Below, one piece after another: positions 1 through 5,168 of a DNA stretch of 7,553 bases; position 1 is the stretch's first letter; the number at the start of each line of letters is the position of its first letter. The position numbers were made by a program, and so were the translations under genes. The notes beneath the pieces were generated by a model, which had not been told where the DNA came from, made no database searches, and saw only the letters and a list, made by a program, of their open reading frames with translations. Location of the stretch: assembly GCA_023135995.1 (NCBI GenBank), contig JAGLRY010000075.1, forward strand, positions 1-7,553, in the 5' to 3' direction. The stretch comes from Candidatus Aminicenantota bacterium (GTDB taxonomy: Bacteria > Acidobacteriota > Aminicenantia > Aminicenantales > Aminicenantaceae).

Positions 1-6
1 TCGGTT

Positions 7-94
7 CGCCCGAAGGGTAAAAGATGCCGATTATATGAAATAAAGGTTTTATGAAGGAAACTATCGGCAGCTTTTATGAATAATTCAGGTGAGG
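7..94. repeat. Short inverted-repeat element, copy A
   Basis: The left arm (7-31) reads CGCCCGAAGGG followed by TAAAAGATGCCGAT. It shares CGCCCGAAGGGTAAA and ATGCCGA with the left arm of the element at 2921. The right arm (62-94) contains ATCGGC, then TTTATGAATAATTCAGG, the core seen at 1954, 3037, 3065 and 7421. The arms face each other (GCCGAT at 26-31, ATCGGC at 63-68), so the unit could fold into a hairpin with about 31 nt between the arms. It begins 14 bp past the stop of the nucleoside transporter, so its transcript could act as a weak 3' hairpin. The loop is long and no clean U-tract follows, so I do not call a terminator. Confidence 0.65.
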
Positions 95-108
95 AAAATT
101 TTCGGAGA

Positions 109-1419
109 TTATCGGTTTAAAAGGATGGAACTGGATGTATAGAAAACCCCGGCCACAGCTCCCGTCATCAGACAGGCAAGCGTTGCCGCCAACAGAGCGC
201 GGAAACCCAGACGAGAAAGGTCCTTCATTCTCTGGGGAGCAAGGGCTCCGATGCCCCCGACAAATATCGCGAGCGAGGCCACATGAGCAAATCCACAGAG
301 GGCATAAGACGCGATGATAGCGGAACGGGGATGCTGGAGAGTGCCCTGAGCCAGTAGTTGAGAAAGGTCCTTGTAGGAGGCCACCTCTGTGGCCACGGTA
401 CGCTCCCCTATGATCTTGGCGATCTCGAAGGCATCTGCGGGTGGAATTCCCAGGACCAGGGTGAAGGGATAAGCGATATATCCCAAGAGGGATTTAAACG
501 ACCATTCCATGCTCCAGCCGAACCAGCCATTCAGATGTCCGCCAAACCAGCCCAAGATAACATCCAGGAGGGCCAGGATCCCCAAGAAGGCGATCAAGAG
601 AGCGACGATACCAAAGAGATATTTTAATCCTGTGTTGGCTCCATTGATGATCGCCATGATCAGGTTATCCTCTCTTTCGTAATGAGGCTTAACGTCCAGC
701 CCCAGTGTTTTGGGTTCTTCTACTTCAGGAAAGATGAGTTTCGCCATCACCACGGCTGCGGGGGCAGACAGGACAGAGGCCGACACGAGATGCCCTGCGA
801 TCATGGGCATTTGGTCCTGAAGAAAAAACACATATATCGCCAGCACTGTGGATGCGATGGTGCCCATGCCTGCGGCTAAAATCGTCGTCAGCTCGGACTT
901 TGTCATATCTTTCAAATGAGGCTTCACAACCAGGGCGGATTCCACCCCGACAAATATATTGCTCGATGCACAGAGAGATTCCGCCCCGCTGATGCGCATC
1001 AGCCTTGTGAAGACACTAGCAAAACCCCTGATGATGAGGGGCATGATCCTCAGATAATAGAGTGCCGAAACCAGGGCCGCAAAGAATATTACTGTGGGAA
1101 GCCCTTGGAAAGCCAGGAAATGCCCCAGGGATGTCTCTCCATCAGCATTTGTTGTTCCTGGGGGCAAGGCCAATCGCCCGAATACAAACTTGGTCCCTTC
1201 TGTCGCACTTTCGAGGATTGTGACCACAATGTCATTCACAAAGAGAAAAAATTTGGCGCCGATTGGCAGCACAAAAATGAAGAACGCGAAGAGAAGCTGC
1301 AAGCCTATTCCCCAGATAATGACGCGCCAGTTGACAACCTTCCGATTGTTCGAGCAGAGCCAGGCGAACCCGGCGATGACAAAAATCCCCATAAAACTGA
1401 CTAGATTATACAGCTCCAT
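109..1419 (-). CDS. Concentrative nucleoside transporter (CNT/NupC family), variant binding motif
   Basis: This is a 436-residue inner-membrane protein of usual CNT length, expected to import nucleosides with Na+ or H+. Family landmarks appear in order: SGAESLCASSNIFVG (144-158), the helical hairpin 1 region; GMGTIASTVLAIYV (184-197); HLVSASVLSAPAAVVMAKLI (210-229), very typical of CNT; the Glu-bearing TEVASY (344-349); and ALCGFAHVASLAIFVGGIGALAP (373-395). Residues that should line the Na+ site in the Vibrio CNT structure have counterparts (N154, V157, T187, I188). The nucleoside site is altered: the usual GQTE is replaced by GVES, one residue shorter, and the usual Asn of FANFSS is His379. 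E345 and S382 remain. ATG at 1419 is preceded by AAAGAGG, which abuts the start codon, and a candidate promoter lies 20 bp upstream. The family is certain; the substrate is not. Confidence 0.95.
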   Translation of the reverse strand: MELYNLVSFMGIFVIAGFAWLCSNNRKVVNWRVIIWGIGLQLLFAFFIFVLPIGAKFFLFVNDIVVTILESATEGTKFVFGRLALPPGTTNADGETSLGHFLAFQGLPTVIFFAALVSALYYLRIMPLIIRGFASVFTRLMRISGAESLCASSNIFVGVESALVVKPHLKDMTKSELTTILAAGMGTIASTVLAIYVFFLQDQMPMIAGHLVSASVLSAPAAVVMAKLIFPEVEEPKTLGLDVKPHYEREDNLIMAIINGANTGLKYLFGIVALLIAFLGILALLDVILGWFGGHLNGWFGWSMEWSFKSLLGYIAYPFTLVLGIPPADAFEIAKIIGERTVATEVASYKDLSQLLAQGTLQHPRSAIIASYALCGFAHVASLAIFVGGIGALAPQRMKDLSRLGFRALLAATLACLMTGAVAGVFYTSSSILLNR

Positions 1420-1439
1420 CCTCTTTACGACCTGCTTCT

Positions 1440-1468
1440 ATCATACATGTTTTCATTCAATTTTTTAA
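1440..1468 (-). promoter_or_regulatory. Candidate sigma70 promoter of the nucleoside transporter
   Basis: On the minus strand, TTAAAA (1468-1463, 4 of 6 to the -35 consensus) is followed after 17 nt by TATGAT (1445-1440, 5 of 6 to the -10). Transcription would start near 1433, leaving a leader of about 14 nt before the ATG at 1419. This is pattern matching only. The stretch 1420-1511 holds no gene and no strong hairpin terminator. Confidence 0.35.
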
Positions 1469-1511
1469 GTAAAAACAGAAAGCATTAGGGGAGGATTTGA
1501 ACGACACTTGC

Positions 1512-1670
1512 TCAATCGTGTTCGATGGTGATGAGTTTATTTCGAGATTTGTGACCCCGGATGATCCTTACCTTTGATATGGGGATATTCAAATGTGCGG
1601 CGATCTGCGTGTTGTTGACCTCAGAACGAGTACGTCTGATGTGTCTGTTGCATGAGGATTTGTTGCGCAT
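1512..1670 (-). pseudogene. yggU: Truncated yggU (DUF167) remnant overlapping the 3' end of yggT
   Basis: A short minus-strand frame (ATG at 1670, TGA at 1514-1512, 52 residues) ends in VNNTQIAAHLNIPISKV followed by RIIRGHKSRNKLITIEHD. This is the C-terminal half of the DUF167/YggU fold, whose typical ending is ANxALIxFLAKxLxIPxSxVxIVxGxxSRxKxxxI. The N-terminal half, about 40 residues including the family's GKAN segment, is absent. The first 17 residues of the frame do not resemble the family and overlap the yggT 3' end in another frame. No Shine-Dalgarno is seen before the ATG. yggT-yggU adjacency is standard in many bacteria, which supports the identification. It is most likely a 5'-truncated remnant after a deletion at the yggT/yggU junction; a functional mini-protein is possible but less likely. 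Confidence 0.6.
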
Positions 1671-1953
1671 AAAGCGAAAGAGATCCCACGAGAAAATTAT
1701 CGATAAAAATGAGGATCAGGAAAACGATCATCGGGCTGATGTCAATCCCCCCCATTTTATATGGCGGGACATACTTGCGTATGGGTTTGAGCACGGGCTC
1801 GGTCAAGTGATACAGGATGACAGTGACCTGGTAGAGGGATGGAATCCGGATCCAGGAAAGGATCACACGAAATAGGATGATAAACATATAGATCCTCAGG
1901 ACAACGTGGAGTATGGTCGCAGCGGCCTGCAGAAAATTTGCCAATAAAATCAT
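1621..1953 (-). CDS. yggT: YggT family integral membrane protein
   Basis: This 110-residue protein has two hydrophobic helices (about 8-34 and 71-95). Between them is the YggT signature: RVILSW (29-34), LTEPVLKPIRKYVPP (50-64) and GGIDISPMIVFLILI (68-82). This is the single-repeat form common outside enterobacteria. The family's role is not settled; it has been linked to membrane or division-related functions and osmotic stress. The native-looking N-terminus (MILLANFLQAA) is immediately preceded by a dispersed repeat (1954-1987), and no Shine-Dalgarno is present (GTTGATGAT before ATG). The C-terminal tail after FLVGSL (QQILMQQTHQTYSF) is longer and less conserved than usual. It may be read from sequence fused at the damaged junction with yggU. 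Confidence 0.9.
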   Translation of the reverse strand: MILLANFLQAAATILHVVLRIYMFIILFRVILSWIRIPSLYQVTVILYHLTEPVLKPIRKYVPPYKMGGIDISPMIVFLILIFIDNFLVGSLSLYAQQILMQQTHQTYSF

Positions 1954-1987
1954 ATCATCAACATTTTTTATGAATAATCCAGGTTAG
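1954..1987 (+). repeat. Dispersed repeat, solo arm copy B
   Basis: ATCATCAACATTTTTTATGAAT then AATCCAGGTTAG matches the core of the long copy at 3096-3128, with few substitutions. It is the only copy without a visible partner arm nearby. It fills the entire space between yggT (start at 1953) and the DUF1573 gene: its GGTTA end supplies the TAA stop of DUF1573 (1986-1984). It points opposite to the genes around it. Confidence 0.7.
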
Positions 1988-2766
1988 TCAAGGATCGTCC
2001 TGTACTTGTCGAACAGCTCTTTCAGCTGCTCTTTGGAAACATTGTAAGCCACAAGATACAACGACAGAGTCGACCTCATCGGGTCATTGGACTGCAACCG
2101 GATGAATTCTCGGACCAATCCCTTCTTCTTGCGCGCGGGGATCCTGACCTCCACTTGTTTGGTATTTCCCGCAGCGACCTTTAATGGAGAAGAGAGCTTT
2201 TTTCCTTTGATGAAAAACGATGCATCTTTATGAAAAGGAGTGACGGTGAGCTCCAGCTCCCCCTTGTTTCTTACGTTGAACTCTGTCCGCAACTCTTCTC
2301 CCTCTAGAACCAATCCCAAATCCGTGGTGTAGGAATCGAGCTCGATTTTGGGACTCGGCGGCACTTCGATCGATGCAGAGATCATCAGTTGTTTCACAGA
2401 GGCCGATGGGTCGTTCGACTCCACGTAGATGAATTTGTTCTGTTCTCCATAATAACCCTGTGTATTGAACTTGGCCTGGATCTCTCCCTTTTCTCCGGGG
2501 TTGAGTTTCTTTTTGGAGAGGATCGCCGCCGCACACCCACATGATGTCCGAACCCTATGGATAACAAGTGCTTCATCCCCCACATTCTCGAAACGGAACG
2601 TGTGTGTGAGTACTTCACCCTGCTTTTTATTGCCAAAATCCCACTTCAATTCCTTGAATTGAATCTTAGGTCCCTTATCTGCATAACAAAGAATCCCGGA
2701 AAATAAAAAGGCCAAAATCATGGCACTTATCGATAACATCGTGGCTGATGAGTGTATTCGCCTCAT
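1984..2766 (-). CDS. Exported DUF1573 domain protein
   Basis: This 260-residue protein has an N-terminal signal sequence (basic RR at 2-3, hydrophobic core about 11-26, likely cleavage after CYA at 27-29). C27 is not in a good lipobox, so a lipoprotein is unlikely. The first Ig-like domain (about 33-132) carries the DUF1573 hallmarks: FDFG-like WDFGNKKQGE (42-51), FRFENVGDEAL (57-67), TSCGCAAA (74-81) and NPGEKGEIQAKFNT (89-102). A second, similar beta domain follows (about 140-240, NVRNKGELELTV and IRLQSNDPMRSTL). Such proteins are periplasmic or surface-located with no established reaction. AAGGAGAT six nt before the ATG gives a strong start. The stop codon is contributed by the repeat at 1954-1987, although the last residues look native. 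Confidence 0.9.
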   Translation of the reverse strand: MRRIHSSATMLSISAMILAFLFSGILCYADKGPKIQFKELKWDFGNKKQGEVLTHTFRFENVGDEALVIHRVRTSCGCAAAILSKKKLNPGEKGEIQAKFNTQGYYGEQNKFIYVESNDPSASVKQLMISASIEVPPSPKIELDSYTTDLGLVLEGEELRTEFNVRNKGELELTVTPFHKDASFFIKGKKLSSPLKVAAGNTKQVEVRIPARKKKGLVREFIRLQSNDPMRSTLSLYLVAYNVSKEQLKELFDKYRTILD

Positions 2767-2768
2767 TC

Positions 2769-2909
2769 TTATCTCCTTGAAAGTTCTATATATGTTAACA
2801 CTTTTTTAAAAACCTTAGCAACCCTATCGTCCATTTCGCCTTCCTGACCTGAAAAACTCTGAAATCCTGGCCCCATAAGCAATTCAACTGATTTAGTCGC
2901 ACCAACCAT
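2769..2909 (-). pseudogene. 3' remnant of an unidentified gene, or small unknown ORF
   Basis: The frame reads MVGATKSVELLMGPGF then QSFSGQEGEMDDRVAKVFKK and VLTYIELSRR, ending in a TAA embedded in the Shine-Dalgarno of the DUF1573 gene (AGG AGA TAA GA ATG). This arrangement is typical of the 3' end of a real operon gene. The charged, helical-looking tail (EMDDRVAKVFKKVL) also looks coding. There is no Shine-Dalgarno at the ATG at 2909. Eleven bases further upstream the frame enters the repeat element at 2921, where the translation stops looking protein-like. I infer that the 5' part was lost or displaced by the repeat. I do not recognise the family. Confidence 0.3.
2771..2778 (-). promoter_or_regulatory. 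Ribosome-binding site of the DUF1573 gene
   Basis: AAGGAGAT on the minus strand, with six or fewer bases between its GGAG core and the ATG at 2766, is the clearest Shine-Dalgarno of the left block. It fixes that start. It also contains the first base of the TAA stop of the upstream remnant frame. Confidence 0.75.
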
Positions 2910-2920
2910 TGAAAAAATTA

Positions 2921-3065
2921 CGCCCGAAGGGTAAAGAATGCCGACATAAAATGAGAAATATGTATGGAAAATGTGTTCAATGTCCTGCTTCAGCAAGTCC
3001 ATTGTAAATAGCACATATGAAAAAAATAGATGATGGTGTCGGCATAATTTATGAATCATTCAGGG
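2921..3065. repeat. Inverted-repeat element, copy C (about 145 bp, MITE/BIME-like)
   Basis: The left arm (2921-2947) reads CGCCCGAAGGG, TAAAG, AATGCCGACAT. The right arm (3037-3065) reads TGTCGGCATAAT then TTATGAATCATTCAGGG. ATGCCGACA (2938-2946) and TGTCGGCAT (3037-3045) are perfect reverse complements nine bases long; the outer parts of the arms are complementary only loosely. About 90 bp of AT-rich sequence without a convincing ORF lies between them. The left arm matches copy A (7-31). The size, inverted ends and lack of coding capacity suggest a non-autonomous element, but no target-site duplication is obvious. Confidence 0.6.
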
Positions 3066-3128
3066 TAAATGATTGATATTGCTTTTGTTGAACAAAGTAT
3101 CGACATTTTTTATGAATAGTGCAGGTTA
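3065..3128 (+). repeat. Long dispersed repeat, copy D (64 bp)
   Basis: It starts GTAAATGATTGATATTGC, continues through TTGTTGAACAAAGTATCGAC and ends ATGAATAGTGCAGGTTA. By hand alignment it matches the reverse complement of 7421-7483 at about 58 of 64 positions, with a single gap in the T run. It follows directly after the right arm of copy C, so the two cores (3037 and 3096) are in tandem orientation. It is the left member of an inverted pair flanking the surface-glycan block. Confidence 0.75.
3088..3116 (+). promoter_or_regulatory. Promoter-like sequence inside repeat copy D
   Basis: TTGAAC (3088-3093) and TATGAA (3111-3116) are 17 nt apart, four of six matches each to sigma70 boxes, pointing toward the barrel-protein gene. 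The matching repeat at 7421-7483 keeps both boxes with 16-nt spacing. This is an inference from sequence only. The remaining leader (3129-3289) is AT-rich with a purine run near 3147-3157. TACAAT at 3211-3216 could be a second -10, but its -35 (TTTATA) is poor. Confidence 0.3.
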
Positions 3129-3274
3129 ACTCACAGTTATAAAAAAGAGGGAGGGGGCACGAAAAACTTACTCAGAGTAAAAATCCCTTTATATATATTT
3201 CCGGAAACGGTACAATAATTTTGACCGAGATCATGGCTTTGGCAGACTTGAACAATACAACAGAATGGATAGAT

Positions 3275-3281
3275 GGGGAGG
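3275..3281 (+). promoter_or_regulatory. Ribosome-binding site supporting the TTG start at 3290
   Basis: GGGGAGG lies eight nt before an in-frame TTG at 3290. The other candidate starts (TTG at 3221, ATG at 3233) lack a comparable site. Starting at 3290 also gives a normal short basic N-terminus before the hydrophobic segment. Confidence 0.5.
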
Positions 3282-3289
3282 CGAGAAAA

Positions 3290-4489
3290 TTGAACAATCG
3301 CGACATCAAAAGAATCGGTCTTGTCCTCAGCTTCATCTGTGTTCTGCTCTCTCTCTGTGGCCTGTATTCATGGACACAGGAACCTCGAACCAAGCTTAAA
3401 GTTGTTTCAGAGATTGCCAATATCAGACAATATCCTGATATCGGGAGCGCTATCATCCATCAGCTGCCTCAAGGGGCTGTCCTCGAAGCCACCCAAAAAC
3501 AGGGGGAATGGTATGTCATACAACTGAAGCTGGATGAGGAAAAGATCTTATCAGGCTTCGTACATGAAAGCCTGGTCACCATCATCGGAGGGCCTCCTCC
3601 CGAAGAGGTGAAAATAGCAGAGCCCGTTAGAGAGGAACCTGTTACAGTCGAAGAGGTGGAGGACGTGCGTCCAGTGAAAATCCAGCCTCAAACACAAGAA
3701 ACCCCTACAGCCCCGCTGGAATACTTCAGGTTTCGCGTTTCCTTTTCGGGCGGCATGAGCTATATGCTCGGTGGTGACCTGAACGAAGGCTCCATAGGAT
3801 TGGGCGATTATTATGCGGCATCCCTCGGAGAATCCAAGAGTGGCACAGTCTCCCCTCTGCGCACGGGATACATTTTTGAAGGAGAGATGAACATTGCCCT
3901 CTCCTCCAAGTTTTTTCTCAACTTAGGAGCCGCGTACCTCTCCGGCAAAAAGGAAAGCCGCATAGAATATCCCGAAGGCACATACGTGGAGGTCTACACA
4001 ACTCGCCCGCGTATCCGATCGATCCCGGCCAGGCTTTCCATCAGCTACTATCCCAATCCTGCTTTCTATATCAAACTGGGGGGAGAGTATCACTTTGCCA
4101 AATGTTCCTACTATTACCGGTATGAAGAGGCTGATTTCTGGCAGGAATGGAAGGGCGATGCCAACGGCCAAGGACTCGGAGTTTTTGGGGGATTGGGGAT
4201 CGAGGCAAATCCCAGCGGGAATGTGGGGTTCTTCATAGAGGCTCTGGGACGTTACTGCAAAATCACAGACTTTAGTGGGACAGATGAATACAACGAATCG
4301 ACCGGGTTTCAGTCCACAGAAAACGGTACCCTGTACATCTATCAAGGCCATATCACTGAAGGCGAGTCCTATCCCCTGCTTTACATCCGAGAAAGAAAGC
4401 CCTCTGAGGCCGGTGTGTCGGATGCAAAAGTGGCCACTATAGATCTTTCTGGATTCGAAGTGAGAGTCGGGATCCGGTTCAAGTTCTGA
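3290..4489 (+). CDS. SH3b-domain protein with C-terminal outer-membrane beta-barrel
   Basis: From TTG 3290 the protein has 399 residues; ATG at 3233 (418) or TTG at 3221 (422) are alternatives. Numbered from 3290: basic NNRDIKR, then a hydrophobic segment (about 9-27) acting as signal peptide or anchor; a bacterial SH3-like domain (about 35-99, with ANIRQYPDIGSAIIHQLPQG and EWYVIQL...GFVHESLV); an acidic Pro/Glu linker (about 100-142); then a beta-barrel (about 144-399) of alternating amphipathic strands such as FFLNLGAAYLSG, AFYIKLGGEYHF and VGFFIEALGRY. The protein ends VRVGIRFKF, with the terminal aromatic expected of a BAM-recognised barrel. SH3b domains often bind peptidoglycan or glycans, so it may link wall and outer membrane. 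The precise role is unknown. Its 3' end overlaps the convergent methyltransferase gene by 11 bp. Confidence 0.85.
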   Translation: MNNRDIKRIGLVLSFICVLLSLCGLYSWTQEPRTKLKVVSEIANIRQYPDIGSAIIHQLPQGAVLEATQKQGEWYVIQLKLDEEKILSGFVHESLVTIIGGPPPEEVKIAEPVREEPVTVEEVEDVRPVKIQPQTQETPTAPLEYFRFRVSFSGGMSYMLGGDLNEGSIGLGDYYAASLGESKSGTVSPLRTGYIFEGEMNIALSSKFFLNLGAAYLSGKKESRIEYPEGTYVEVYTTRPRIRSIPARLSISYYPNPAFYIKLGGEYHFAKCSYYYRYEEADFWQEWKGDANGQGLGVFGGLGIEANPSGNVGFFIEALGRYCKITDFSGTDEYNESTGFQSTENGTLYIYQGHITEGESYPLLYIRERKPSEAGVSDAKVATIDLSGFEVRVGIRFKF

Positions 4490-5168
4490 TCTTCTTCAAC
4501 AGCGCCACGTGCTGGGCATGGATCCCTCTGAAGAGCGGGAACACCTCCACACATTCGAATCCCGCCCTTATGACCTCGTTAGTAAACTCCGCCATGGAGA
4601 TCATCTTTATCCGTGTGGGGCTCTTTTTCACTTTCCGTCTGAATCGCCTCTGGAAACGATGGAGAGCATTGACCTGGTAATAAGAGAGGATCACCCATCC
4701 GGATGTCACATGGGAGAAAAAATTGAGAATAACTTTTCGCTCTTCTGAGTCATGGACATGATGCCAAAACCGCATACACAGCAGAACGGGGAAGGTTTCC
4801 TTTTTGAATGGCAATCCCAGTTTGGCATCCGCGACAACGCCCCAATCTTTGGATAAGCGACTCTCCTCCCCCGATTCTCTCGCCCTCTTGACCATGGCAA
4901 ACGAATAATCGCAACTGACTAGGCCCCAACCTCTTTTCCGGAACAGGCCTGAAAACCGTCCGTACCCGCACGGGACATCCAACGCGATTCCTGATTCAGG
5001 AGCGATCCGTTCCAGGGTTCTCTCTAGAATGTGTCTCTCTCTTGCATGGACGAGTCTTTGGTCAATCCCTCTATACCTCTTTCGCTCATACTCCTTCACT
5101 TCATGCTCTTTGTGCGGAGAAGGAGGTGGAGTAGAAGCAGTCATATTCTTTAGCTCTATTTCACTCAT
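4479..5168 (-). CDS. Class I SAM-dependent methyltransferase
   Basis: This 229-residue cytoplasmic protein has a Rossmann-type methyltransferase core. Motif I is IALDVPCGYGRFSGLF (61-76), a glycine-rich SAM-binding loop. The acidic residue at the end of strand 2 is D87 in VSCDYSFAMVKRA. ADAKLGLPFKKETF (113-126) is motif II/III-like, followed by LLCMRFWHHVHDSEER (129-144). The N-terminal 40 residues are charged and probably disordered (TPPPSPHKEHEVKEYERKRY). C-terminal elements resemble lipid- or sugar-modifying methyltransferases, but the substrate cannot be read from sequence. The start overlaps the stop of the upstream hydrolase gene (TAATG, one shared base), which suggests translational coupling and a shared substrate pathway with the kinase and hydrolase. 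Methylation of a surface glycan or of its phosphorylated residue is a reasonable guess. Confidence 0.88.
   Translation of the reverse strand: MSEIELKNMTASTPPPSPHKEHEVKEYERKRYRGIDQRLVHARERHILERTLERIAPESGIALDVPCGYGRFSGLFRKRGWGLVSCDYSFAMVKRARESGEESRLSKDWGVVADAKLGLPFKKETFPVLLCMRFWHHVHDSEERKVILNFFSHVTSGWVILSYYQVNALHRFQRRFRRKVKKSPTRIKMISMAEFTNEVIRAGFECVEVFPLFRGIHAQHVALLKKIRT

Noticed and set aside
7..68. Rho-independent terminator after the nucleoside transporter
   Set aside because: The GCCGAT/ATCGGC arms are 31 nt apart and belong to the repeat element. The stem is only six to seven bp and no clear U-run follows on the transcript.
916..1404. 162-residue plus-strand frame opposite the nucleoside transporter
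   Set aside because: Its composition is not protein-like (rich in Cys, His, Pro, Gln), and it lies antisense to a clearly conserved transporter. The other frames opposite or inside the named genes were rejected on the same grounds.
1485..1504. GGGGAGGATTTGAACGA, resembling the reverse complement of a tRNA T-arm and acceptor end
   Set aside because: The bases flanking the TTCAAAT-like loop do not pair as a T-stem, and no matching 5' acceptor, D-arm or anticodon arm is found nearby.
2769..3059. Full 96-residue minus-strand frame read as a gene
   Set aside because: Its first 50 residues are translated from the repeat element and look non-coding. Only the last 46 residues resemble a protein, so only that part is annotated, as a remnant.
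2921..3128. CRISPR array, considered because related units lie close together
   Set aside because: The units are not identical, differ in orientation and spacing, and there are no regular unique spacers or cas genes.
3172..3456. 94-residue minus-strand frame over the leader and start of the barrel gene
   Set aside because: It is antisense to the signal and SH3b region, has no ribosome-binding site and no recognisable motif.
4509..4748. 79-residue plus-strand frame after the barrel gene
   Set aside because: It is antisense to the methyltransferase and shows no coding signs of its own.
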